Below are positions 6,968 to 15,031 of a DNA stretch of 64,000 bases, one piece after another. The DNA comes from DIGJ01 sp041821315 (GTDB lineage Bacteria; Bacillota; Clostridia; Lachnospirales; Lachnospiraceae), in contig JBGUEO010000005.1 in assembly GCA_041821315.1 (NCBI GenBank), positions 62,001 through 126,000 on the forward strand, in the 5' to 3' direction. Positions within the stretch are counted from its first letter, which is position 1. The number at the start of each line of letters is the position of its first letter. The position numbers and the translations under genes were made by a program. The notes beneath the pieces are model-generated. The model was not told the origin of the DNA and did no database searches. It worked only from the letters and a program-made list of their open reading frames with translations.

Positions 6968-8146
6968 ATGCTTACAAGTTTAGCTCTTATTTTTTTACTC
7001 GGTCTTTTATTAGGAAGTATTTTTAATCGATTAAAGCTTCCCAGTCTTTTAGGAATGATACTTACTGGAATGATTTTAAGTCCATATGCCTTTAATCTTT
7101 TAGACCCCTCTATCATAACGATATCTGCAGACCTGCGAGAGCTTGCACTCGTTATTATATTGACAAGGGCGGGGCTCTCCCTTAATTTAAAGGATTTAAA
7201 AAAAGTTGGTCGTCCTGCCGTTCTTATGTGTTTTGTCCCCGCCTGTTTTGAAATCATCGGTGTCGTGCTTGTAGCCCCCTCTCTCTTTGGACTATCATTG
7301 GTAGAATCATTGATTATGGGTAGTGTTATTGCAGCTGTTTCGCCTGCAGTCATCGTACCACGTATGATTCATATTATAGAGGAAGGATATGGAATAGAAC
7401 ATGGTGTACCTCAATTAATACTTGCTGGTTCTTCCGTTGACGATGTCTTTGTCATCGTCTTATTTACTGCTTTTACATCCTTGGAGAAAGGTGGCAAAAT
7501 GTCTCCCATTCATATTTTACAAATACCATTCTCCATCCTTCTAGGTATTGTAGTTGGAATTGCAATTGGACTTTGTCTCACTTTTTTCTTTCAAAAATTT
7601 CATATGCGAGATTCTGTAAAGATTCTAATTATACTAAGTGTTTCATTTTTGCTTCTTGCATTACAAAAGCGCATAGAAAATATAGTTCCATTTTCTGCAC
7701 TTTTAGCAATCATGAGCATTGGAATTTCAATTTATGAAAAGCATACCCAATTAGCAGAACGTCTTTCAGCAAAATATAACCGACTTTGGGTTGCTGCCGA
7801 AGTACTTTTATTTGTACTCGTTGGAGCTAAGGTAGACCTAACACATATTAAAGCACAAGGATTGATTGCTGTTTTAGTTGTTTTGGCTGGTCTTGTATTC
7901 CGCATGTTTGGTGTATTTGTTTGTATGATTAAAAGTAGATTAAATAAAAAAGAACGAATCTTTTGTATGGTAGCCTATACTCCAAAAGCTACTGTTCAAG
8001 CAGCCATAGGTGCACTTCCACTTTCTATGGGATTAGCCTGTGGTCAGTCTGTTTTAACAGTAGCAGTTATGTCCATTTTAATAACTGCGCCTTTTGGAGC
8101 AATTTGTGTGGATAAGTTATATAAAAAGCTGTTAACTTCCTCTTAA
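6968..8146 (+). CDS. Cation:proton antiporter (CPA family), fluoride-controlled
   Basis: Integral membrane exchanger of the Na+/H+ exchanger superfamily with about 12 hydrophobic segments over 392 residues. A double aspartate, D158-D159 in GSSVDDVFVIVLF, sits in the expected ion-binding helix. The open frame extends upstream through the riboswitch, but AGGAGG at 6956-6961 (7 bases before) fixes the ATG at 6968. Cation:proton antiporters are among known fluoride-riboswitch targets, with or instead of CrcB/Fluc and CLC-F exporters. I infer a role in ion or pH homeostasis during fluoride stress, or possibly fluoride expulsion; the transported ion cannot be read from sequence. Confidence 0.92.
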   Translation: MLTSLALIFLLGLLLGSIFNRLKLPSLLGMILTGMILSPYAFNLLDPSIITISADLRELALVIILTRAGLSLNLKDLKKVGRPAVLMCFVPACFEIIGVVLVAPSLFGLSLVESLIMGSVIAAVSPAVIVPRMIHIIEEGYGIEHGVPQLILAGSSVDDVFVIVLFTAFTSLEKGGKMSPIHILQIPFSILLGIVVGIAIGLCLTFFFQKFHMRDSVKILIILSVSFLLLALQKRIENIVPFSALLAIMSIGISIYEKHTQLAERLSAKYNRLWVAAEVLLFVLVGAKVDLTHIKAQGLIAVLVVLAGLVFRMFGVFVCMIKSRLNKKERIFCMVAYTPKATVQAAIGALPLSMGLACGQSVLTVAVMSILITAPFGAICVDKLYKKLLTSS

Positions 8147-8197
8147 GTATAAAAGATGCGGATAATCTCTCTTACATTATCCGCATCTTTTATACTT
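8145..8197. terminator. Bidirectional terminator shared by two convergent genes
   Basis: A perfect 22-bp inverted repeat (arms 8145-8166 and 8176-8197, 9-base loop) ends with a T-rich arm on both strands. It overlaps the stop codons of the antiporter and of the converging DUF4349 gene. Confidence 0.88.
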
Positions 8198-9188
8198 ATT
8201 CTTTTTTACTGTCATCTTCTTTTGTTTGATTGGATTCTTTTTCTATATTTTTTCTATGTTTTTTTCTTCGGGTTTCTCTCAGGTTCACTTTACGAAGTAC
8301 ATAGATTCCGAATAAAAGAATCACACCACAAATCAAAATATATGGTAGGGAACTTACCACCCAAATAATAAAATTTTGAAATCCTTGGCCAATATTATAT
8401 AGATTGGTAGATAAACGTGCTGTGATTTTTTCACTCATAGTCTCCGTTTCCGTTGTTGTTTCTCGTTTCACTTCATTAATAGAAATTGTTACCGTACTAT
8501 AATTTACTAGATTATCATAGGTGCGAAGTTGAGATTCATAAGATTCAATTTCGTAACGAACATCGGTAAGCTGTGACTGAATTTTTATGATATCCTCGAC
8601 CTTTTTTGCTTCTTTCAAAATTGTCATAAGACTTTTTTGTTCCGCACGAAGTGCTTCTACATGGCTGCTCATATCAACGTACTGTAAGGTTACATCTTGC
8701 GTGCTTTCTGATTTATTTGTTACATTTGCATCCTTTTCTACAACAGATACAAAACGATCAAGTACATCAAAAGGAATTCGAATTGTAAGCGTTGCATATC
8801 GCATATTTTCATATTCATAACTATTTCCACTCACATCAGAGCTCTCAATATATCCATTTAGTTCATCTGTCTTTTGAGACAAAATACCAATCAAATTATC
8901 AAATTCTTTCGTTTCAACATTCATATAGATTGTTTTAATCAACTTCTGATTGGTAATTTCAACGCCGCTCGTTCCACTATCATTCGTACTAGTAAGTGCA
9001 GTTTGATTCTCCTGCGTTCCACCTGCATTATCCTTTGAATCCTCCATTGAAGAATCAAAACTTTCTGTTGTCGTTTGTGCATTTCTAGTTACGGACGCTC
9101 CCTCTGAACTATCCTTTGCTGTACTTCCACAAGCAGTAAATAAGAGACAACTCCCTAGTATAAGTCCAATTAATTTTTTCTTTTTCAT
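8196..9188 (-). CDS. DUF4349 lipoprotein
   Basis: 330-residue predicted lipoprotein. The signal peptide ends in the lipobox LFTAC with Cys20; a Ser/Thr/Asn-rich linker runs to about 90. Residues 80-250 match the DUF4349 pattern (LIKTIYMNVETKEFDNL, then a coiled coil rich in Glu/Gln around 180-225), and a membrane segment at about 275-297 precedes a very basic tail (RRKKHRKN). It is thus held to the membrane at both ends, with the coiled coil outside. Last gene of an operon with an ECF sigma factor and a probable anti-sigma protein. Function unknown; an envelope-stress role is inferred from context only. Confidence 0.85.
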   Translation of the reverse strand: MKKKKLIGLILGSCLLFTACGSTAKDSSEGASVTRNAQTTTESFDSSMEDSKDNAGGTQENQTALTSTNDSGTSGVEITNQKLIKTIYMNVETKEFDNLIGILSQKTDELNGYIESSDVSGNSYEYENMRYATLTIRIPFDVLDRFVSVVEKDANVTNKSESTQDVTLQYVDMSSHVEALRAEQKSLMTILKEAKKVEDIIKIQSQLTDVRYEIESYESQLRTYDNLVNYSTVTISINEVKRETTTETETMSEKITARLSTNLYNIGQGFQNFIIWVVSSLPYILICGVILLFGIYVLRKVNLRETRRKKHRKNIEKESNQTKEDDSKKE

Positions 9189-9226
9189 ACATACGCTCCT
9201 TTTAATTGCATTGGTTTCTTGTTCTT

Positions 9227-9967
9227 TTATTCTTCAATCATAACATCTAATGTACTTTCTTCTTTATTAATCATACGAGTAAGTTCTAGTTCACCACCCG
9301 CTTTTTTTACACCATAAGAATCCAAATCATAAGTCTCTATAATTGATTCACCCGCTTTTAATACCGTTTGGCTCTTTTTTATATCCATATCCAAACTAAA
9401 CTGCGATGTTTTTCCATCAAGAGTATATTTCCAATCGTAAATTGGCGTATAGGTCATGTCCGTATCTGTTGTGTTTTTCACACGGACTTCAATATGGTAT
9501 TCTCCATCAAAGCTCGTACTTACAAGTACAAAAAAGTTGTTTTCCATTCCCATGCCTTCTTCTGATTCTTCACTCTTTGTTCTTGCACTGGATTGATCCG
9601 CTGTAAATGAATGTATACCATAGTCATCGATCGCGTCTTCTGTAGTTTCGCCTGTACCTGTATTCATCTCTACTTGTGCATTCTTATCTGAAGACCCCAT
9701 TCGTCCCAATTGGGGTATGGTAAACATAAGGGTTCCAATTCCAATAAAACAAATGAAACAAGCAGCTATTTTTAGAAAATGACCTGGCCTTGTATGCTTT
9801 CGCTTTTCGTTTTTTCGTTTCTCCTTACAAATTAGTTGTTGCATATATATAAGAAACGCATCGCTATAAGTATGGCTCTTTTTTATCTCTTCTTCCGATG
9901 GAATACGTTCAATTTCCCTTGAAATTTGTTTATCTAGTGCTTGTTTTAATCGTTTGTCTTCTTCCAT
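9227..9967 (-). CDS. Probable membrane anti-sigma protein
   Basis: 246 residues: a charged cytoplasmic N-terminus of about 64 residues, one membrane segment at about 65-86 (FLKIAACFICFIGIGTLMF), an acidic/Ser-rich linker, and a beta-rich extracellular domain (about 135-246) containing FDGEYHIEVRVKNTTDTDMTY, similar in feel to DUF5067/FixG-like Ig folds. It starts immediately after the ECF sigma stop (TAAATG), the standard place for an anti-sigma factor. No zinc-binding HxxxCxxC motif is present, so the assignment rests on topology and position. Confidence 0.7.
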   Translation of the reverse strand: MEEDKRLKQALDKQISREIERIPSEEEIKKSHTYSDAFLIYMQQLICKEKRKNEKRKHTRPGHFLKIAACFICFIGIGTLMFTIPQLGRMGSSDKNAQVEMNTGTGETTEDAIDDYGIHSFTADQSSARTKSEESEEGMGMENNFFVLVSTSFDGEYHIEVRVKNTTDTDMTYTPIYDWKYTLDGKTSQFSLDMDIKKSQTVLKAGESIIETYDLDSYGVKKAGGELELTRMINKEESTLDVMIEE

Positions 9968-10510
9968 TTATCGTTCCCCCTTTGCAAGGATTTCCTGTAG
10001 CTTCTTTCTTGCTCGGAAAATTCGAACATTTACCGTTTTTTGTGTTACTCCCAAAATATCCGCAATTTCTTTATCGGATAGTTGATGAAGATATTTATAT
10101 TCAAATACCAAACGATAAATATCTTCTAATTTAGTGATAGATATCAATAAAGATTCATGCGACTCTTTTGCTATGTATTCGTTTAATAAATCCTCCGTAT
10201 TATTTTCTTGTATGGATGCAATATCCATATCTTCTAGCAAATCGCCCTTTTTCTTTCTTATGATATCAATGGCTTTACTTTTTGCAATTGTCATAAGAAA
10301 CTTCTTTGTTTTTGGACTATCCACACAATCAATTTTATGAAGGTGTCTGGTTAATGCCAAAAACGCTTCTTGTACAGCATCTTCTGCCAAATAATTATCC
10401 CAAAGCACCTCATTTGCTACATACCACATAAAATGGCTGTACTTTTCATAAATTTGCACAAATTTATCCTTTTCTTCCTCGGTTTCTATCATTGATAGAA
10501 ATATAAGCAT
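9968..10510 (-). CDS. ECF-family RNA polymerase sigma factor
   Basis: 180-residue sigma-70 family protein with only regions 2 and 4. Region 2 at about 20-90 includes NYLAEDAVQEAFLAL and FLMTIAKSKAIDIIRKKK; region 4 at about 125-175 has LSDKEIADILGVTQKTVNVRIFRARKKL. GGGGGAG lies 6 bases before the ATG at 10510. Followed directly by its probable anti-sigma gene and the DUF4349 lipoprotein, which are likely regulated targets as well as controllers. The upstream promoter could not be identified with confidence. Confidence 0.92.
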   Translation of the reverse strand: MLIFLSMIETEEEKDKFVQIYEKYSHFMWYVANEVLWDNYLAEDAVQEAFLALTRHLHKIDCVDSPKTKKFLMTIAKSKAIDIIRKKKGDLLEDMDIASIQENNTEDLLNEYIAKESHESLLISITKLEDIYRLVFEYKYLHQLSDKEIADILGVTQKTVNVRIFRARKKLQEILAKGER

Positions 10511-10639
10511 ATTTTTCTCCCCCTATCCTATGCGCATATTCTAAGGTTTTGTCTTATATAATTATAAACGTAACCATTCTATTATTTACTACAGGATTTT
10601 ATGATTTTGTATTATATTTTTAATGATATTCTAATTAAT

Positions 10640-11932
10640 TCATGTAATTGGAATAAGAATCCGAAATAAACTTCCTCCACCAGGTGCTTCTTCCAAAATT
10701 ATTTTTCCTCGATGTAATAAAATAATTTCTCTAGCAATCGACAATCCCAACCCAAAATGTTCCCTGTCACTCCTTGAAACTTCTTTACGATAAAAGCGTT
10801 CAAATACCGCTTTTCTGTATTTTTTTTCTATTCCAGCACCATTATCCATTACAGTGATTTGAATTTCTTTTCCTATTTTCTTTCCAAAGAAAATAATCGT
10901 ACCACCCGCTTGCGTATAGCAAATGGCATTATCAAAAAGAATTGCTAAAACTTGTAGTATTCGTTCTTTATCACAATTACATTTTGGCATGGGATCATTC
11001 GCAGCAATTAACTTAATCTTTATTTCCTTTCTATGTGCTTGCTGCAAGAATCGTTCATATGTAATCAAAAGTATAGTTTCAATCTCCGTCTCTTCTTTAT
11101 AAATTGGGTAGCTTTTTGAATCACTCCCTGCCAAAATCAACATATCATCTATTAATCGAGACATTCGGCTGCATTCTTCATCTGCAAGTTGGCAAAAATG
11201 AATGCTTTCTTCTTTAGATGCTTGTGGTATTACAGAAAGACTCGTCTTTATTATGGATAATGGTGATCGAAGCTCATGCGATGCAGCATGAACAAACTCG
11301 TTTTGCTTTTGTTTATTTTCTTCTAATGGTTTCAAAATATACCCTATAAAAATCCATGTAAGGATACCAAATACAAATAAAGTAATTACCGCTACACCAA
11401 TAAAGCTACGACTCAGTGCGAATAATTGCGCTAACTCAGCTTTCTTATCCTTAACGATCAATAGTCCAATCCAGCCCTCATCAATTGGTATTAAAGCAGC
11501 CGCTCCGTAGTATAATTCGTTATTATCGTCTTTAAATGTAAACTGAGCATCCTCATTATTAAGCTTATTATTGGGAGGATTCGAAATATTAAGACCATAT
11601 TTTTTCCCCGCAATAGTTCTTACTTTATGAATGAGCTGAAGTCTTTTCTGATTATCACGTATGGATGAGTAGAGTAATGGGGTTTCATTTATTTGTATTG
11701 ATAAAATTATATTATATTCCGATTCTGTTTGTGAAAGCCAAGTATGATCAATGACCGTTTGACTTCTCATATAATAACAAATACCATTTACATCTCTCGC
11801 AAACGAAGCATACCCTTTTTCTTTTATCTGCTTATTCACTGTTTTCAGACAAAATAATGTCATACCAAATACTATAATGGCGATTACTAAGCTACATAAA
11901 AGAGTCAGCCGTTTTCTAATTCTATGATACAT
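10640..11932 (-). CDS. Sensor histidine kinase
   Basis: Membrane kinase of 430 residues. Membrane segments at about 9-32 and 177-199 enclose an extracellular sensor region of about 145 residues that I do not recognise. The H-box ASHELRSPL carries the phosphorylated His219; the ATP-binding domain follows with N-box DNAICYTQ, G1 MDNGAGIE and G2 GLGLSIARE. The gene begins right after the stop of its response regulator. By context it probably senses an envelope or nutrient signal that controls the divergent solute-binding lipoprotein. Confidence 0.95.
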   Translation of the reverse strand: MYHRIRKRLTLLCSLVIAIIVFGMTLFCLKTVNKQIKEKGYASFARDVNGICYYMRSQTVIDHTWLSQTESEYNIILSIQINETPLLYSSIRDNQKRLQLIHKVRTIAGKKYGLNISNPPNNKLNNEDAQFTFKDDNNELYYGAAALIPIDEGWIGLLIVKDKKAELAQLFALSRSFIGVAVITLFVFGILTWIFIGYILKPLEENKQKQNEFVHAASHELRSPLSIIKTSLSVIPQASKEESIHFCQLADEECSRMSRLIDDMLILAGSDSKSYPIYKEETEIETILLITYERFLQQAHRKEIKIKLIAANDPMPKCNCDKERILQVLAILFDNAICYTQAGGTIIFFGKKIGKEIQITVMDNGAGIEKKYRKAVFERFYRKEVSRSDREHFGLGLSIAREIILLHRGKIILEEAPGGGSLFRILIPIT

Positions 11933-12613
11933 TTATTTTCCCTTTTCTATTCGATATCCTACACCACGTACTACCAGAATCTGTACCTTACTCCCAATTG
12001 ATTTTAATCGATTGCGAAGGAAATAAATATAGGTATCAAGACTTCCATCTTCCACACCTGCATCTGGTCCCCAAACTCTTGAAAGCAGCATACCACGCGG
12101 TAGAATTTGCCCTTCATTTTTTATAAAAAATTCCAAAAGTTCACTCTCTTTTTTTGATAAAGAACAAGATCCAATTTCCCCACGAATCCTTTTTTCTATC
12201 ACTTGCAGTGTAAAATCACCATAATGCGTTTCCTCATTATTATCCCATTTTGTAGGTCTTCGAATCATGGCTCGAATTCGTGCCATAAGCTCCTCCATTT
12301 CAAAAGGTTTTACCATGTAATCATCCGCTCCAAAATCAAGTCCCTCTATTTTTTGATGTAAACTTCCAAGAGCCGTAAGCATAAGTACGGGAATGGTTAT
12401 TCTGCTTTCACGCAGTCTTTTCAATACCTCTATTCCATCCAAAGAAGGAAGCATTCTATCTAATATAATCAAGTCATGAATCTGCTCTTTTCCCCAGCGT
12501 AATCCTTCCTTTCCGTCAGAACAAACATCAAGTATATACCCTTCTTTTTGTAATTGATATTCTATAATTGCACTTAACTTCTTATCATCTTCTATCATAA
12601 GAATTCTCATCAT
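11933..12613 (-). CDS. OmpR/PhoB-family response regulator
   Basis: 226-residue regulator: receiver domain at 1-120 with acidic pair EDD near residue 9, phosphoacceptor Asp52 in LIILDRMLP, and KPF near 100; winged-helix DNA-binding domain from about 130 to 226 (LSKKESELLEFF, GSLDTYIYFLRNRL, VRGVGYRI). The open frame continues to 12661, but GGGAGG at 12620-12625 sits 6 bases from the ATG at 12613. Its own promoter has a -35 inside a 9-bp sequence that is mirrored at the divergent promoter. Confidence 0.95.
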   Translation of the reverse strand: MMRILMIEDDKKLSAIIEYQLQKEGYILDVCSDGKEGLRWGKEQIHDLIILDRMLPSLDGIEVLKRLRESRITIPVLMLTALGSLHQKIEGLDFGADDYMVKPFEMEELMARIRAMIRRPTKWDNNEETHYGDFTLQVIEKRIRGEIGSCSLSKKESELLEFFIKNEGQILPRGMLLSRVWGPDAGVEDGSLDTYIYFLRNRLKSIGSKVQILVVRGVGYRIEKGK

Positions 12614-12632
12614 TTTTATCCTCCCATCTTGT

Positions 12633-12661
12633 ATTGTAACAGAATAGCATTGGAATCTCAA
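12633..12661 (-). promoter_or_regulatory. Promoter of the two-component operon
   Basis: Minus strand -35 TTGAGA (12656-12661), 17-base spacer, -10 TACAAT (12633-12638). The -35 is embedded in TTTGAGATT, an exact inverted copy of the sequence at the divergent promoter. Confidence 0.7.
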
Positions 12662-12704
12662 AATTATCTCTAAATATAAATTATTTATTTTTTTGAGAAG
12701 ATCT

Positions 12705-12733
12705 TTGAGATTTATGTGCTTTACTAGTAAAAG
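12705..12733 (+). promoter_or_regulatory. Promoter of the solute-binding lipoprotein gene
   Basis: -35 TTGAGA (12705-12710), 17-base spacer, -10 TAAAAG (12728-12733), ending 6 bases before the AGGAGG site. The -35 lies in TTTGAGATT (12704-12712); another TTTTGAGA occurs at 12691-12698. Confidence 0.6.
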
Positions 12734-12751
12734 AATTAGGAGGATTATACA

Positions 12752-14947
12752 ATGAAGCCAAAAAAAAATAACTTACGATTATTTATCATTATTCTATTAA
12801 TTGTCATATCTCTTATCGGATGCAAAAAAGAAAATAACACGTCTGAAAATCAAAAAAATGCATTGGGCCGGTATGTCGAAACGGAACAAAATTTTCCAGA
12901 ACCATTAACCACCGTATGCGGATTTCATAAAAATAATGACGGCGTATTGGAGCTTTTGGGTGTTACAGTGGATTATTCTTTACAATATTTAACTTCTAAA
13001 GACAATGGAAAAACCTGGACACAGAAACAGTATCCCTTTATAGATGAGCTTAAAAATTCCGATGTGATTAGTATTATAGCCATTGCATGGGATGAAAATG
13101 ACACAATCTATTTTTGTTATGATAAAATGGATGAGACACAATGTTTGGCTTATGTTGATGAAGCAAACTCATTAAAAGAACTTCCATTTTCTATCCCCTC
13201 AAGTCAAAGCGGTGCCGGACCTGTCAGCTTTTTGATTACAAAAAACGGCGATTTTTTATTAAACTGTTATTTTAGCATCCTTCAAATTAATGGAGAAACC
13301 GGTGACCTCATTCATGAATATACCCTTTTAGCACCTGATAACGACGGTGAAATAGGTGATTATGATGTTTTTAACAACACCTTAGCCTTATCTGGCAAAA
13401 CGAAAGTATTTATCTACAATCTAGACACCGAGGAATTAATTCAAAGTTTCTCTCCTGAAATAAAAACCAGCGAAGAGAGTTCTCAAATAAGCTACTCCAA
13501 TGACTATAAATATTCCATTTTATTAAAATATGATAGTTCCGGTTCTCTTTATATTATAAATGAAGACGGTATGTATCATTGCGTTAATAATAATTCTATG
13601 TTTGAAAAATTGATAGAAGGAACCCTTACATCTCTTAGTATTCCATCTATTAATAAGCAAAAGCTTTTGATTGCAGATAATTCATATTTGGTTTTAAGCT
13701 ATAGTAATGAATCTTACTCTTTATTTTTATATAAATACGACCCAACGGTTCCCACGCTCCCTTCCGAAGAACTTACGGTCTATTCCCTAGAGGATGATCT
13801 CACAGTACGTCAAGCGATTGGAATGTTTTGCAGAAGTAATCCTTCCGTATATATTTCCTACGAGGTAGGGTTAGATGAGGAGGGAGCCAATCGTAATGAT
13901 GAATTAAAGCGACTGGCGTCTTCTCTCATTGCTGGAGACGGTCCCGATATCTTAATTTTGGACTCACTGCCGCTTGCCTCTTATGAAAAGAAATCACTTC
14001 TACTTAATCTATCCGATTTTATAGATTCTCAATTAAAAAATGACAAGCTGATACCTTCGGTTTCATTGGCTTATCAAAAGGAAGACAAAAGCGTTTATGC
14101 GGTTCCTGCACGTTTTGAAGTTCCTATGATGCTTGGAGACAAGGATGCTATGGATGATATTAAAAACCTGTCGGACTTGACAAAATGGGCGAAAGAAAAT
14201 CAGGAAAACTATGAATATTCGTTAAATACACAAAATTATGAAGCTTTGATTAAACTATTATATCCAGTATGTGCATCCACTTTTTATACAAAAGAAGGCG
14301 GATTATCCGAATCAGATATCAAAACATTTCTTATGGATATCAAAGAAATTTGTGATCTTAATCCACAAAAAAGTGTTGATCCCTCATTTGATTTCGACGC
14401 ACTCCCTTGGATGAAGAAGGAAACCGGTATTAGTATCGGAAATGTTAATTTCTTTGAAGCCACTTACGCTCCATATACCGCTCTTCTAGAGCGTACCAAT
14501 GGTAACCTTGCTCCTCTTTTGAATCAAAACATTTTTATTCCAAAGACACTTTTAAGTATTAGTTCACAAAGTGACAATATAGAGCTGGCTCTTTCCTTTT
14601 TAGACTTCACACTATCGGAAAGCGTCTTATCCTATAATTTTAGGACTGGAATGCCCGTTTCAAAAGCTGCACTTGCAAAAAATCTGGAGGTTCCAGAAAG
14701 CAAGAAGTATTATGCTTTCTATGGAGTAAATGGCATATCGCTTCAAATTTCATATCCTCCAGAAGATTTCCGTAAGGAACTTTCAACCCAGTTTCAGTCT
14801 GTAACTAAAAAAACAGATGCGGATGCAACGATTCTTTCGATTCTTTTAGAAGAATCAAAAGACTACTTTAACGGAACCTTTTCCTTAGATCACACCGTTT
14901 CTATCATAAGTGACAAAATTACTACTTACCTGGAAGAACAAAAATAA
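12752..14947 (+). CDS. Lipoprotein with propeller-like N-half and solute-binding C-half
   Basis: 731-residue exported lipoprotein: signal peptide with lipobox LIGC (Cys24). Residues about 40-330 contain repeated short beta blades, including YLTSKDNGKTWTQ, an Asp-box (SxDxGxTW) of the BNR/sialidase type, suggesting a beta-propeller. From about 345 (ELTVYSLEDDLTVRQAIGMF) to the end it resembles family 1 extracellular solute-binding proteins, including LIAGDGPDILILD and the YAVPARFE segment. No permease or ATPase genes are near. AGGAGG precedes the ATG. The divergent two-component genes suggest control by them, or that the lipoprotein presents ligand to the kinase; that is inference. Confidence 0.82.
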   Translation: MKPKKNNLRLFIIILLIVISLIGCKKENNTSENQKNALGRYVETEQNFPEPLTTVCGFHKNNDGVLELLGVTVDYSLQYLTSKDNGKTWTQKQYPFIDELKNSDVISIIAIAWDENDTIYFCYDKMDETQCLAYVDEANSLKELPFSIPSSQSGAGPVSFLITKNGDFLLNCYFSILQINGETGDLIHEYTLLAPDNDGEIGDYDVFNNTLALSGKTKVFIYNLDTEELIQSFSPEIKTSEESSQISYSNDYKYSILLKYDSSGSLYIINEDGMYHCVNNNSMFEKLIEGTLTSLSIPSINKQKLLIADNSYLVLSYSNESYSLFLYKYDPTVPTLPSEELTVYSLEDDLTVRQAIGMFCRSNPSVYISYEVGLDEEGANRNDELKRLASSLIAGDGPDILILDSLPLASYEKKSLLLNLSDFIDSQLKNDKLIPSVSLAYQKEDKSVYAVPARFEVPMMLGDKDAMDDIKNLSDLTKWAKENQENYEYSLNTQNYEALIKLLYPVCASTFYTKEGGLSESDIKTFLMDIKEICDLNPQKSVDPSFDFDALPWMKKETGISIGNVNFFEATYAPYTALLERTNGNLAPLLNQNIFIPKTLLSISSQSDNIELALSFLDFTLSESVLSYNFRTGMPVSKAALAKNLEVPESKKYYAFYGVNGISLQISYPPEDFRKELSTQFQSVTKKTDADATILSILLEESKDYFNGTFSLDHTVSIISDKITTYLEEQK

Positions 14948-14950
14948 GGA

Positions 14951-15007
14951 AAAAAATACCCTGTAAGCCACGCCAGTATCATCTACTGTGTTGAACTTAC
15001 AGGGTAT
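14951..15007. terminator. Terminator between converging lipoprotein and oadA genes
   Basis: Perfect 12-bp stem (14956-14967 with 14996-15007) around a 28-base loop containing its own CAGTA/TACTG hairpin. On the minus strand it is followed by seven T residues, so it mainly ends the decarboxylase operon. Confidence 0.82.
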
Positions 15008-15031
15008 CATTTTGTTCACCTTTATATCTTC

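Noticed and set aside
6844..7026. 60-residue open frame on the plus strand
   Set aside because: It runs through the riboswitch and into the antiporter in another frame; no ribosome site.
10511..10639. Promoter of the ECF sigma operon
   Set aside because: A TATAAT is present at 10561-10566, but the only aligned -35 is far from consensus, and an ECF-specific site could not be recognised.
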